Assembly (NCBI RefSeq): GCF_000971295.1
Contig: NZ_LANJ01000011.1
Span: forward strand, 124,001 to 188,000
DNA length: 64,000 nt
Origin: Devosia epidermidihirudinis
GTDB lineage: Bacteria > Pseudomonadota > Alphaproteobacteria > Rhizobiales > Devosiaceae
Direction: 5' to 3'
Below, piece after piece: positions 36,870 to 48,397 of this stretch (positions are counted from its first letter, which is position 1; each line of letters begins with the position of its first letter). The notes under the pieces are model-generated. The model was not told the DNA's origin. It saw only the letters and a list, made by a program, of their open reading frames with translations, and searched no databases. The position numbers and the translations under genes were made by a program.

Positions 36870-37430
36870 TTAAACCTGCATGATTTCCGCTTCTTTAGCG
36901 ACCAGGACCTGATCGATCTCAGCGACAGCAGCATCGGTTGCCTTCTGCACGAGGTCCGACTGCACGCGCGCATCGTCCTGTGACAAATCACTATCCTTCT
37001 CAGCCTTCTTGAGCGCGTCCATGCCGTCGCGACGGATATGACGCACAGCAACACGGGCTGCCTCGGCATAGTTGTGGGCAACCTTGGCCAGTTCCTTGCG
37101 GCGCTGCTCGTTCAGCTCGGGCAGCGGAACGCGGATGATCTGACCTTCGCCCATCGGGTTGAGGCCGAGACCGCTGTCACGGATCGCCTTTTCGACGGCG
37201 TTAGACATGCCACGATCCCAAACCTGCACGCTGAGCATGCGTGGCTCCGGAACAGTCACCGTTGCAACTTGGTTGAGCGGCATACGGCTGCCATAGGCTT
37301 CCACGGTCACCGGCTCAAGCAGGCTGGCGCTGGCACGGCCCGTGCGCAAACCGCTCAGTTCGTCCTTGAGAGACGCGATGGTCTTCTGCATACGGGTTTT
37401 GAGATCAGCGAGATCGTAGCCTGAGGCCAT
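36870..37430 (-). CDS. frr: Ribosome recycling factor
   Basis: Releases ribosomes from mRNA after termination, with EF-G. The 186-aa protein has the typical opening [26 protein letters not shown], the central [20 protein letters not shown] beta domain, and [20 protein letters not shown] followed by the third helix. It lies 20 bp downstream of pyrH in the rpsB-tsf-pyrH-frr order kept across most bacteria. Confidence 0.97.
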   Translation of the reverse strand: MASGYDLADLKTRMQKTIASLKDELSGLRTGRASASLLEPVTVEAYGSRMPLNQVATVTVPEPRMLSVQVWDRGMSNAVEKAIRDSGLGLNPMGEGQIIRVPLPELNEQRRKELAKVAHNYAEAARVAVRHIRRDGMDALKKAEKDSDLSQDDARVQSDLVQKATDAAVAEIDQVLVAKEAEIMQV

Positions 37431-37450
37431 GGGTGAAATATCCTTCTAGT

Positions 37451-38170
37451 CTAGACTGGCTTGCCGACACGGGTTGAACGTGACGTGCCGGACAATACGC
37501 CAGCAAGTCCTGCTTCGTCGTTAAGCGCATATACGATAATGGGCATGGAATTGTCACGGGCAAGAGCAAATGCCGCTGTATCCATAACGCGGAGGTTCTT
37601 TCCAATGACTTCGTCATAACTGACGGTGTCATATCGGATTGCATTCGGATTGGTCATCGGATCGTCCGAATAAACGCCATCCACCTTGGTACCCTTGAGG
37701 ACAACGTCACACTCAAGCTCGATCGCGCGAAGCGTGGACGCAGTATCGGTGGTGAAGAACGGATTGCCGATGCCACCGCCCAGCACAACCACATAACCGT
37801 CTTCAAGCGCAGCCTTCGCAGCGCGAGCGGTAAATGTGTCAGCCACGGATGGCATGGTGACGGCGCTGAACGCCATGGACTTGGCGCCCTGGCGGTTGAT
37901 GGCGTTGCTCAGCGCAAGCGCGTTGATCATGGTGCCGAGCATACCCATAAGATCAGCAGTGACGCGGTCGGTGCCATCTGCAGCGCCGGCCATGCCGCGG
38001 AAAATGTTGCCACCACCAACGACGATCGCAACCTGCACCCCAGCTTTGGCTGCATCGGCAATCTGCTTGGCGATACCATGCAAAAATGGGGGTTCGATAC
38101 CGAAGGAATTGTCACCTGCGAGCGCTTCGCCCGATACTTTGAGGAGAATGCGTTTATAGGCAGGCGCCAT
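37451..38170 (-). CDS. pyrH: Uridylate kinase
   Basis: Phosphorylates UMP to UDP. The 239-aa amino-acid-kinase-fold protein begins YKRILLKVSGEALAG, with VAIVVGGGNIFRG and NALALSNAINRQGA motifs and the nucleotide-binding YVVVLGGGIGNPFFTTDTA. I chose the ATG at 38170 because AGGGGAT lies upstream and the longer frame to 38233 has no family similarity. It lies between tsf and frr. Confidence 0.97.
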   Translation of the reverse strand: MAPAYKRILLKVSGEALAGDNSFGIEPPFLHGIAKQIADAAKAGVQVAIVVGGGNIFRGMAGAADGTDRVTADLMGMLGTMINALALSNAINRQGAKSMAFSAVTMPSVADTFTARAAKAALEDGYVVVLGGGIGNPFFTTDTASTLRAIELECDVVLKGTKVDGVYSDDPMTNPNAIRYDTVSYDEVIGKNLRVMDTAAFALARDNSMPIIVYALNDEAGLAGVLSGTSRSTRVGKPV

Positions 38171-38343
38171 GGGCGATCCCCTCAATCTAAAAAATATGGT
38201 GGGGTACCGAATCCGGCAGTACCCGCGCGACACTAAGCAATAGCGCCCCCTAGGGGAAGCGCCTGCCTCAGGTCAATGAAACAGTAAGGCTGGGTTTTGC
38301 GCTCAATCCCCGGCCAAAAAATGGCCGCTGGGAGAACGGCGAA

Positions 38344-38359
38344 TGGGCCCATGGGCCCA
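38344..38359. repeat. 16-bp perfect palindrome downstream of tsf
   Basis: TGGGCCCATGGGCCCA reads identically on both strands and sits 20 bp past the tsf stop in the 209-bp gap to pyrH. A smaller hairpin, GGCC-AAAAAA-TGGCC, is near 38312-38327. Either may form the 3' end of the rpsB-tsf message, but no T-run follows. Confidence 0.5.
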
Positions 38360-38379
38360 CCCGCAATTGGCAGGGTGAA

Positions 38380-39309
38380 TTACTTCACGCCAGCAGTGGC
38401 AGCAACTTCGGCTGCGAAGTCGGTCTCGACCTTCTCAATACCTTCGCCCAGTGCATAACGCACGAACTTGGTCAGCTTGATCGGGGCGCCAACATCCTTC
38501 TCGGCATTCTTGAGAACGTCGGCCACGCGCGTTTCGCCATCGACAACGAACACCTGCGACAGCAGCGTGACGTCTTCGAAGTACTTGCGCATACGGCCTT
38601 CGACCATCTTTTCAGCGATCTCGGCGGATTTGCCCGATTCCTTGACCTGCTCAAGAATGATGGCGCGCTCGCGAGCCACCACTTCCTGGTCCAGTTCGTC
38701 AGGAGCAATTGCCTGCGGCTGAGCTGCAGCAATGTGCATGGCCAGCTGCTTGCCGAGAGCGGACAGAGCAGCCTTGTCACCGGTCGACTCGAGAGCGACC
38801 AGGATGCCGATCTTGCCAAGACCTGGCTTGACGGCGTTGTGCACGTAGCTTTCGACCACGCCATCGCTGACCGAAACGGTCTGCGCGCGGCGCAGGTTCA
38901 TGTTCTCGCCGATCTTGGAGATCGCTTCAGTCAGTTCAGCCGAAACCGAGTGACCAGCGCCTGGGAACGGCATTTCGCCGAGCTTGGCAACATCGCCGTC
39001 AGCATCAAGACCGAGCTTGGCAACAGCCGAGACAATGCCCTGGAACTGCTCGTTGCGCGCAACGAAGTCGGTTTCCGAGTTCACTTCAACGACAGCAGCC
39101 TTGGTGCCGGCAGTGGCAACGCCAACCAGACCTTCAGCAGCGACGCGGTCAGCCTTCTTGGCAGCCTTGGCGAGACCGCGAGTACGCAGCCAATCGATCG
39201 CCGATTCAATGTCGCCATTGGTTTCAGCAAGAGCCTTCTTGCAGTCCATCATGCCAACGCCGGTGGAGTCGCGCAGCTGCTTGACCAGGCTTGCAGTAAT
39301 TTCAACCAT
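38380..39309 (-). CDS. tsf: Elongation factor Ts
   Basis: Guanine-nucleotide exchange factor for EF-Tu. The 309-aa protein has the N-terminal UBA-like domain (VKQLRDSTGVGMMDCKKAL), the TDFVARNEQF motif that contacts EF-Tu, and the core repeats with LGKQLAMHIAAAQPQA. The start at 39309 is supported by AAAGG about nine bases upstream. It lies 74 bp downstream of rpsB in the same operon. Confidence 0.97.
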   Translation of the reverse strand: MVEITASLVKQLRDSTGVGMMDCKKALAETNGDIESAIDWLRTRGLAKAAKKADRVAAEGLVGVATAGTKAAVVEVNSETDFVARNEQFQGIVSAVAKLGLDADGDVAKLGEMPFPGAGHSVSAELTEAISKIGENMNLRRAQTVSVSDGVVESYVHNAVKPGLGKIGILVALESTGDKAALSALGKQLAMHIAAAQPQAIAPDELDQEVVARERAIILEQVKESGKSAEIAEKMVEGRMRKYFEDVTLLSQVFVVDGETRVADVLKNAEKDVGAPIKLTKFVRYALGEGIEKVETDFAAEVAATAGVK

Positions 39310-39383
39310 GATAATACCTTTCGGCGGCCCCTGTTGTCGGGGCCGCATGGTTCAGATCAGAACAAAATTCGGACAAGCCGAAC

Positions 39384-40154
39384 TTAGTTGGCGGCTGCTT
39401 CGTCAGCAGGCAGATCTTCAGCCGGCGCACGATCGGAAGCACCGAGGTCAGCACCGAGAGCCGACGACGAACGACCGATGCCGTCGATGGCAGCCTTCGA
39501 GATCAGCGAGACATAGAGCTCGAGAGCGCGCGAAGCGTCGTCGTTGCCGGGGATTGGGTAATCAACGGTGTCAGGATCACAGTTGGTGTCGACGATCGCC
39601 ACAACTGGGATACCCAGGCGACGAGCTTCCTTGATCGCATTGGCTTCTTTGTTCGTGTCGATCACGAACAGGAGCGATGGCAGGTTGCCCATGTCCTTGA
39701 TACCGCCGAGGTCGCGCTCCAGACGCTCCTGCTCACGGGACATCATCAGGCGTTCCTTCTTCGTGCGCAGAGCGAGATCGTCTTCGCTCATGGCTTCGAG
39801 TTCGCGCAGGCGCGAGATCGAGTTCGAAATGGTCTGCCAGTTGGTCAGCGTACCGCCGAGCCAGCGGGAGTTCACATAATACTGAGCGGACTGCTTGGCT
39901 GCATCAGCAACCAGAGGAGCAGCCTGGCGCTTGGTGCCAACGAACAGAACGCGGCCGCCGTCAGCAACGGTGTCGGACACGAGCTGCAGAGCGCGGCTCA
40001 GAGCTGGAACGGTCTGGCTCAGGTCGAGGATGTGAATGTCGTTGCGAACGCCGAAAATGTAGCGCTCCATCTTTGGGTTCCAGCGGTGCTTCTGGTGACC
40101 AAAGTGAACGCCTGCTTCGAGCAGTTGACGCATAGAGAAATCGGGCAGTGCCAT
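39384..40154 (-). CDS. rpsB: 30S ribosomal protein S2
   Basis: Small-subunit ribosomal protein; 256 aa. Family motifs are [30 protein letters not shown], and [18 protein letters not shown] near the start, and [13 protein letters not shown] towards the end. The C-terminal tail is rich in Ala and acidic residues. The start at 40154 has AAGGAG 9 bases upstream. It heads the rpsB-tsf pair, with a predicted promoter at 40291-40319. Confidence 0.97.
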   Translation of the reverse strand: MALPDFSMRQLLEAGVHFGHQKHRWNPKMERYIFGVRNDIHILDLSQTVPALSRALQLVSDTVADGGRVLFVGTKRQAAPLVADAAKQSAQYYVNSRWLGGTLTNWQTISNSISRLRELEAMSEDDLALRTKKERLMMSREQERLERDLGGIKDMGNLPSLLFVIDTNKEANAIKEARRLGIPVVAIVDTNCDPDTVDYPIPGNDDASRALELYVSLISKAAIDGIGRSSSALGADLGASDRAPAEDLPADEAAAN

Positions 40155-40221
40155 GATGGCTGCTCCTTGTTTACCGGTTGATGCCTCCACGAAACACTGC
40201 GACGGTTGCCCGCCACCGGAT

Positions 40222-40244
40222 GGTTTTCCGAAGACCGGAAAGCC
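40222..40244 (-). other. Leader hairpin of the rpsB transcript
   Basis: On the minus strand GGCTTTCCGG-TCTT-CGGAAAACC folds into a hairpin about 70 bases before the rpsB start, inside the predicted 130-base leader. In other bacteria S2 represses its own rpsB-tsf message through leader structure, so this could be part of such a site. That is inference only. Confidence 0.35.
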
Positions 40245-40290
40245 TGCTTCGTGTGTGAAATCGCGCTGACTCGCAGTCAAACGCAGGGGC

Positions 40291-40319
40291 GATATAGGTG
40301 AAGACGCAGGGGAAGGCAA
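40291..40319 (-). promoter_or_regulatory. Predicted rpsB-tsf promoter
   Basis: On the minus strand a -35 element TTGCCT (40314-40319) and a -10 element TATATC (40291-40296) are spaced by exactly 17 bases. Transcription would start about 130 bases before the rpsB ATG. Confidence 0.5.
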
Positions 40320-40510
40320 GGCAAACCGACCGACTTTGCCGGGATTCATCGCCAGCCCGTTGGTGAGCCCCTATTGGCCCTCTGCCTCCAGTGTTGGTGG
40401 CCCAGACCACCCCTAACGCAACGTCTAGGAACGCTCCAAGGAGTCACCGTAACCCGGCAGCCCATATTGTCGCTGCGCAAACGCCGCGAACTCCTCGACA
40501 TGACCTAGGA

Positions 40511-43969
<3,459 letters not shown>

Positions 43970-44033
43970 GGGGGAACCTCTACCATCGACGCGGGGCAAT
44001 CCTCAAATCACCGCTGCGCCAATCCACAGAAGG

Positions 44034-44132
44034 TCACACGAGTCGGGCCAGTACATCCATCCAGGTTAGCGACCCGATGGTGAAGGCGCCGAGGGTGACG
44101 AAGGCAGCGAAGTCCTTGACGAAAGTGAGCAT
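44034..44132 (-). CDS. Candidate SOS-induced small membrane protein (32 aa)
   Basis: A short ORF encoding 32 residues, from MLTFVKDFAAFVTLGAF to VLARLV. The middle (FAAFVTLGAFTIGSLTW) is hydrophobic enough for one membrane helix, with a Lys-Asp pair at the N-terminal side and Arg near the C-terminus. The ATG at 44132 lies six bases after AGGAG; an ATG two codons earlier (44138) abuts it and is less likely. A near-consensus promoter with a LexA box in its spacer lies directly upstream. Size, membrane nature and LexA control resemble Caulobacter SidA, a 29-aa SOS-induced division inhibitor, but I see no convincing sequence similarity. dnaE follows 64 bp downstream. Confidence 0.7.
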   Translation of the reverse strand: MLTFVKDFAAFVTLGAFTIGSLTWMDVLARLV

Positions 44133-44159
44133 CTGCATCTCCTGTGTTTCCGTAATGTT

Positions 44160-44188
44160 CTTATATGTTCCAGCTTTGTTCCTGTCCA
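44160..44188 (-). promoter_or_regulatory. Promoter with LexA (SOS) box upstream of the small ORF and dnaE
   Basis: On the minus strand TGGACA (44183-44188) and TATAAG (44160-44165) are spaced by exactly 17 bases; each matches consensus at five of six positions. Inside the spacer lies the LexA site GAAC-AAAGCTG-GAAC (44167-44181). It differs from lexA box 1 at only two positions. A third GTTC at 44157-44160 sits six bases further on. The start of transcription would fall about 20 bases before the small ORF. Confidence 0.8.
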
Positions 44189-44407
44189 GTGGGAGTAACG
44201 GGAACAGTGGGGATTGGGTTCAATTGGTTAGCAGACTGTTAGCAAATCATTTGACCGACCCCGACCCTTTGGGACCCACGCGAGCGCAAAATGCGGACGC
44301 ATCGAGGAAGCGGTGCAAACTGGGCTTTGGTCAGATTGTGCTCGGCAAAACGGAACGCCATTGTCAGGCGGTTCAGGCACTCGCCTCAACGCATCAGGGA
44401 CTAGGTT

Positions 44408-45286
44408 ATGATCAAACACTTCTCGCTTGCACTGGCATCGGCCGTGCTGCTGACCAGCGCTGCCTTTGCAGACGCTACGGAAACAACGGTGACCTACACG
44501 GTCGATGGCGCCAAGGTCGTTGGCACGCTGTCAGTTCCAGAGGGCGCCCCTGCCCCTGTGGTTCTGCTGTTGCATGGTTTTGGCGGCTCGCGCGATGAGC
44601 TGGAAATCCCATCGGTCGGCAAAGGCATTTTCGCCTACACCGCCGAGAAGCTTGCCGACGCCGGCTATGCGAGCCTGCGCATCGACTTCCGTGGCGGCGG
44701 CGATAGCGACGGCAAGTTCGAGGACACCACCTATTCCGCCCAGATCGCGGATGGTCTCGGCGCGATTGATTTCCTCAAGGCTGACGCCAACGTCGATGGC
44801 AGCAAGATTGCCGTGATCGGCTGGAGTCAGGGCGGCCTGGTTGCTTCTGCTGTGTCGGGTCGTTCGGGCGTTCCGGTTGCGACGGCGCTGTGGGCTGCGG
44901 TCGGCGAGCCTGAAGTGACGTTCTCCAATCTGCTCGGCGCGGACAAGATCGCCGCTGGCCGCACCACGGGCGACACCCCGCTTGAGCTGCCGCTGCCATG
45001 GGGCTTCTCGCTCTATCTCAAGCAGGCCTATTTCGATGAGATCGCGACCACCAAGCCGCTGGAAGAAATCGCTGCCTTCAAGGGGCCACTGTTTGTGGCC
45101 GAAGGCACCAATGACGAAGTGATCGCGCTCGGCACCGGCGAGAAGTTCATCGCGGCCCATGAGGGTCCCGAAGAGCTGTTCATTCGCCCAATGGATCACA
45201 GCTTCAATGTGTTCACCGATACCGCAACGCTGGACGAGCTGGTTGCGTCGACGATTGCCTTCTTCAAGCCTTACCTCGCAGAGTAA
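44408..45286 (+). CDS. Secreted alpha/beta hydrolase
   Basis: A 292-aa alpha/beta-hydrolase-fold protein with a cleavable signal peptide (IKHFSLALASAVLLTSAAFA, cut near Ala-Asp), so periplasmic. The oxyanion region is LLLHGFGGSRDE, the nucleophile Ser is in IGWSQGG, the acidic residue is probably in EGTNDEV, and the His is in MDHSFNVF. It resembles dienelactone hydrolase-like or acyl-esterase families; the substrate is unknown. It is monocistronic and followed by a strong terminator hairpin at 45297-45322. The 44189-44407 upstream region shows no clear feature. Confidence 0.88.
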   Translation: MIKHFSLALASAVLLTSAAFADATETTVTYTVDGAKVVGTLSVPEGAPAPVVLLLHGFGGSRDELEIPSVGKGIFAYTAEKLADAGYASLRIDFRGGGDSDGKFEDTTYSAQIADGLGAIDFLKADANVDGSKIAVIGWSQGGLVASAVSGRSGVPVATALWAAVGEPEVTFSNLLGADKIAAGRTTGDTPLELPLPWGFSLYLKQAYFDEIATTKPLEEIAAFKGPLFVAEGTNDEVIALGTGEKFIAAHEGPEELFIRPMDHSFNVFTDTATLDELVASTIAFFKPYLAE

Positions 45287-45296
45287 TCCCCGCTCC

Positions 45297-45322
45297 GTCT
45301 CCCCGGACTGCTCCGGGGAGAC
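45297..45322 (+). terminator. Intrinsic terminator after the hydrolase gene
   Basis: GTCTCCCCGGA-CTGC-TCCGGGGAGAC is an 11-bp perfect stem followed by TTTCCTCT, ten bases after the hydrolase stop. Confidence 0.8.
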
Positions 45323-45350
45323 TTTCCTCTGCCGAGCCTGAGATTTGCAC

Positions 45351-46004
45351 ATGAAGACCACACCGCAACTGAGCCATGGCCTGCTGTTGACGGCAGCAGC
45401 TGGCTTTACCGACGTGATCGGCTTCATCGAGCTGAGTGGTCACTACATTTCATTCATGAGCGGAAACACCACGCAGCTGGGCGATGCTATTGGCACCGGC
45501 GACTGGTCGGGCATTCTGCTGCCCGCGCTATTGCTACTGCTGTTTTTTGTCGGCAGCGCGATCGGCGCCTATGTCGCGATTTTCACCGGACCAAGTTGGG
45601 CGGCCTGCGCGACGACTGGAGTGGTGCTGGTTTCGCTGATTGCCACACTGATCCTCGCCTATCTTGGCGCGGCGCCCGATCAATTCATGCTGGTGCTGGC
45701 GGCGGGTGCTGGCGCGCAGAACGCTATTCTGCCGGCGGCTGGGTCGGTTCGGCTTGGCATCACCTTCGTCACTGGAACGCTATTTGCGGCGGGGCAGGAT
45801 TTCGCGCGGGCAACCCTTGGTCAGGCGCCGCGCTGGCGCTGGGCGCAGCATTTGCTGGTCTGGGCATCGCTGCTGTTTGGCGCCCTGCTGGGCACGTTGG
45901 CCTATGGCGCGCTCGGGATCGGTTCGCTCTTGGTTACGGCTGCACTCTATGCGGTGTTCGTCGTGGCGTTTCTGCGCGGCAAACCGGAAGATGTGATCAA
46001 CTGA
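45351..46004 (+). CDS. DUF1275 (YoaK-type) membrane protein
   Basis: A 217-aa inner-membrane protein with about six hydrophobic helices. It has the DUF1275 signature AAAGFTDVIGFIELSGHYISFMSGNTTQLG near the N-terminus and the GAGAQNAILPAAGSVRLGITFVTGT stretch in the middle. The function of the family is unknown; it has been discussed as a transporter-like fold. The ATG at 45351 is used; an upstream TTG would add two residues. It stands alone behind a terminator, followed 77 bp later by another membrane protein gene. Confidence 0.9.
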   Translation: MKTTPQLSHGLLLTAAAGFTDVIGFIELSGHYISFMSGNTTQLGDAIGTGDWSGILLPALLLLLFFVGSAIGAYVAIFTGPSWAACATTGVVLVSLIATLILAYLGAAPDQFMLVLAAGAGAQNAILPAAGSVRLGITFVTGTLFAAGQDFARATLGQAPRWRWAQHLLVWASLLFGALLGTLAYGALGIGSLLVTAALYAVFVVAFLRGKPEDVIN

Positions 46005-46081
46005 GCCCCGAATGGAGCCATGGGCGGAAGTAGAGCCTGATGCTAAGCATTTCGGGTCGAACAGAACCCACGGATGATTCC

Positions 46082-46591
46082 ATGACTGATCAAAACCCGA
46101 CACCCCAAGTATCTGCACAGCAATTACTCAACATTGCCATTGGCACTCATTTCGGACGCGCCGTCAGCGGCGCAGTTGTTGGCTTCATTGGGCTGCTCCT
46201 CCCATTTGTGAGCATTTCCACCAATCTTGGCGTCGGCCTCAACCAGTCTGGAAGCCTGAATGGTTTTGAAGCTGCCGGATGGGCCGCGTGGCTCGCGCTT
46301 TTGGCGTTCATCGCGGCCGCCGCATCGTGGAAAGTTGCGCAGCTCGCGCCCTATCGCCTGATCCTCTCGGGTGTCGCGGGCGGCCTCGCTTTGCTCTCAA
46401 TCATCGTAGGGCTGTTCTTCAATCCCGCATCCAAGCAGCTGAACGAATTGAACTCGGCCTTGGCGCAGCTTGGAACGCAGGGCAATCTGGTCAATATCGG
46501 ACCGCATATCGGTATGTTGCTGGTGTTGATCGGCGGCGGCGTGATCGCCTGGGTTGGCTGGCAAGCGCGTAACCTGTTCGTTACGGAATAA
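46082..46591 (+). CDS. Unrecognised four-helix membrane protein
   Basis: I do not recognise this 169-aa protein. A hydrophilic N-terminus of about 30 residues (MTDQNPTPQVSAQQLL) is followed by four hydrophobic helices: about 35-58 (VSGAVVGFIGLLLPFVSI), 75-95 (WAAWLALLAFIAAAASW), 102-122 (LILSGVAGGLALLSIIVGLF) and 142-162 (IGMLLVLIGGGVIAWVGW). Small Gly/Ala residues are frequent. The ATG at 46082 gives the best N-terminus; an upstream ATG at 46040 is in frame. A very strong terminator begins inside the stop codon. Confidence 0.75.
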   Translation: MTDQNPTPQVSAQQLLNIAIGTHFGRAVSGAVVGFIGLLLPFVSISTNLGVGLNQSGSLNGFEAAGWAAWLALLAFIAAAASWKVAQLAPYRLILSGVAGGLALLSIIVGLFFNPASKQLNELNSALAQLGTQGNLVNIGPHIGMLLVLIGGGVIAWVGWQARNLFVTE

Positions 46592-46625
46592 GATCAAGGC
46601 CGGGAGCGATCCCGGCCTTGATCTT
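46590..46625. terminator. Very strong bidirectional terminator
   Basis: AAGATCAAGGCCGGGA-GCGA-TCCCGGCCTTGATCTT is a 16-bp perfect stem with a GNRA-type tetraloop. It overlaps the stop codon of the rightward membrane-protein gene and lies 14 bp from the end of the leftward LysR gene. Its 20-base core is the exact reverse complement of the core of the terminator at 49116-49137. Confidence 0.9.
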
Positions 46626-46639
46626 GGGGGCTCTGTGCC

Positions 46640-47512
46640 TCAGGGCGCGACGAAAGCCTCGGATTCCCTGGCGAGCCATTCGCAGAACAGCGTCGCCCGG
46701 CGTTGGCGGCGGGTGCGTTGCAGCGCAACATAGCCCTGCCCGCTATCGACGAAGCCAAATGGCGCAACGAGGCGACCGGTGCGCACGTCATCAGCCACCA
46801 GGGGCCATGGCGCGATGCACACGCCGAGACCCGATGAGGCGGCTTCGAGCATGAAATAGAAATGCTCGTATTCGTTGCCGGGACTATCCTGCAACGCGAC
46901 GCCTGCCCGCTCACCCCACTGCCGCCACGCATGGCGGCGACTGCGCGAATGCAAACGCGTCATGCCGACAAAGCCCTCGGTCAGGTTTGCCGCCAGATCG
47001 GGTGACAGGACCGGGCCGATCTGTTCGGCAAACAGAGGCGTCAACAGCGCATCCTCGGGCCATGGCGCGGCACCGGCACGGATCGCCACGTCGAACCCGT
47101 CGCGCGAAAAATCCACTGGCTTGCTGGACGCTGACAGGCGCACGTCGATTTCGGGATGTGCGGCGTGGAAGCGATAGAGTCTGGGAATGAGCCAGCGCAT
47201 GGTGAAGGTGCCGGGACAGGACACGTCCAATACCCCCTCCCCGGTATCGGCAACCGCACGGACGGCGAGGTCGATCTGATCAAATGCCGCGCCCAAGCCG
47301 CCCAACAGACGCACGCCGGCCTCGGTTAGCTGCAGACGGTTGCGGGGGCCCTCGAACAGCGCAACACCCAGCAGGTTTTCAAGGTTCTGCACCTGTCGGC
47401 TGATGGCGCTGTGGGTGACGTTGAGTTCATCGGCCGCCAGCGTCATGCGGCCATGCCGCCCCGCCGCCTCGAAGGCCCGCAAAGCGTTGAGTGATGGGAG
47501 CTGGCGCGCCAT
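46640..47512 (-). CDS. LysR family transcriptional regulator (GcvA-like)
   Basis: A 290-aa LysR regulator. The winged helix-turn-helix covers residues 1-65 (LPSLNALRAFEAAGRHGRMT and LNVTHSAISRQVQNLE), with the GcvA-group opening. The substrate-binding domain is at about 92-290. It diverges from a methyltransferase-PNPOx pair across 108 bp packed with three inverted repeats, so it most likely regulates that pair and itself. The effector cannot be predicted. The start at 47512 is set by the conserved MARQLPSLNALR beginning. Confidence 0.92.
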   Translation of the reverse strand: MARQLPSLNALRAFEAAGRHGRMTLAADELNVTHSAISRQVQNLENLLGVALFEGPRNRLQLTEAGVRLLGGLGAAFDQIDLAVRAVADTGEGVLDVSCPGTFTMRWLIPRLYRFHAAHPEIDVRLSASSKPVDFSRDGFDVAIRAGAAPWPEDALLTPLFAEQIGPVLSPDLAANLTEGFVGMTRLHSRSRRHAWRQWGERAGVALQDSPGNEYEHFYFMLEAASSGLGVCIAPWPLVADDVRTGRLVAPFGFVDSGQGYVALQRTRRQRRATLFCEWLARESEAFVAP

Positions 47513-47522
47513 GTGCGTTTTC

Positions 47523-47589
47523 CGAACAAAGTCTGTTCGATCATATCGTTTTTCAGGCTGAAAAATATAGCGCTTTCTGTTGTCAGAAA
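47523..47589. promoter_or_regulatory. Three inverted repeats between the LysR gene and the methyltransferase gene
   Basis: The perfect dyads are CGAACA-N5-TGTTCG (47523-47539), TTTTTCA-GGC-TGAAAAA (47549-47565) and TTTCTG-N4-CAGAAA (47574-47589). The second contains T-N11-A spacing, the usual LysR operator layout. They fill most of the 108-bp divergent intergenic region and are likely binding sites for the adjacent LysR protein. Confidence 0.6.
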
Positions 47590-47620
47590 TTCTCAACTGT
47601 AGCGCAGAGGAACATAGGCT

Positions 47621-48397
47621 ATGTCAAACCGGCATCAGGACGGCAGCGCGGGCGACGCCAATTATGGGGTTATCGGTAACAATTACCGGACCTATCGACA
47701 GCCAGATCCGCACATTGCCCGGTTCATTCTGGATGCGCTAGGCGACGCCCAGACCGTGCTCAATGTCGGCGCGGGCGCAGGATCGTATGAGCCGACGGAT
47801 CGGCAAGTGACGGCGGTTGAGCCATCGGCATCGATGCGGGCGCAGCGTCCAGCACACCTTCCGGTCGCGATTGACGCGACTTCGGAAAGCCTGCCGTTCG
47901 CCGATGACAGCTTTGACGCGTCCATGGGCACATTCACCGTGCATCAATGGAGCGATCTGGCACGCGGACTGGCCGAGATGCGCCGGGTGACGCGGGGCCC
48001 AGTGCTGGTACTGACCTGCGACCCTGCGGCGCTCGACCGGTTCTGGCTCAACGATTATGCGCCCGAGGCGATTGCCACCGAGGCGCGGCGGTATCCGAGC
48101 ATGACGGCGATTGCCGATGGGCTGGGTGGCAATGTGAAGATCATTCCAGTCCCCATCCCGCTCGACTGCAAGGATGGCTTTAGCGAAGCCTATTACGGGC
48201 GGCCAGAACGATTGCTGGAGCCCGGCGCGCGGCTGGCCAATTCCGCTTGGAGTTTCATTGATCCGTCAATCGGTGATCGTTTTGTTACGCATTTGCAACG
48301 CGATCTTGAGAGCGGCGAGTGGGATCGGCTCCACGGGCGCCTGCGGCACCAGGCGTTCTTTGCAGGCTCACTGCGGCTGATTGTGGGGCGGCCATGA
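47621..48397 (+). CDS. Class I SAM-dependent methyltransferase
   Basis: A 258-aa methyltransferase of the Methyltransf_11 type. SAM motif I is TVLNVGAGAGSYEP, the acidic residue of motif II is VTAVEPSASM, and the post-motif is SLPFADDSFDASMGTFTVHQW. The substrate is unknown. Its stop overlaps the start of the next gene (ATGA), so it is coupled to a pyridoxamine-phosphate-oxidase-like protein, and both probably answer to the divergent LysR regulator. Family members act on small molecules as often as on macromolecules. Confidence 0.9.
   Translation: MSNRHQDGSAGDANYGVIGNNYRTYRQPDPHIARFILDALGDAQTVLNVGAGAGSYEPTDRQVTAVEPSASMRAQRPAHLPVAIDATSESLPFADDSFDASMGTFTVHQWSDLARGLAEMRRVTRGPVLVLTCDPAALDRFWLNDYAPEAIATEARRYPSMTAIADGLGGNVKIIPVPIPLDCKDGFSEAYYGRPERLLEPGARLANSAWSFIDPSIGDRFVTHLQRDLESGEWDRLHGRLRHQAFFAGSLRLIVGRP

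Larger units (their letters stand above)
40155..40510. other. Non-coding gap between dnaE and rpsB
   Basis: The 356 bp hold the rpsB promoter and leader (see the entries at 40291-40319 and 40222-40244), and a weak hairpin GGTGG-CCCAGA-CCACC at 40396-40411 past the dnaE stop. No gene is convincing here on either strand. Confidence 0.6.

Noticed and set aside
47524..47538. GAAC-N7-GTTC in the LysR/methyltransferase gap as a possible LexA box
   Set aside because: The alphaproteobacterial box is a direct repeat (GTTC-N7-GTTC). This one is inverted and is part of the CGAACA-N5-TGTTCG dyad, better read as a LysR-type operator.
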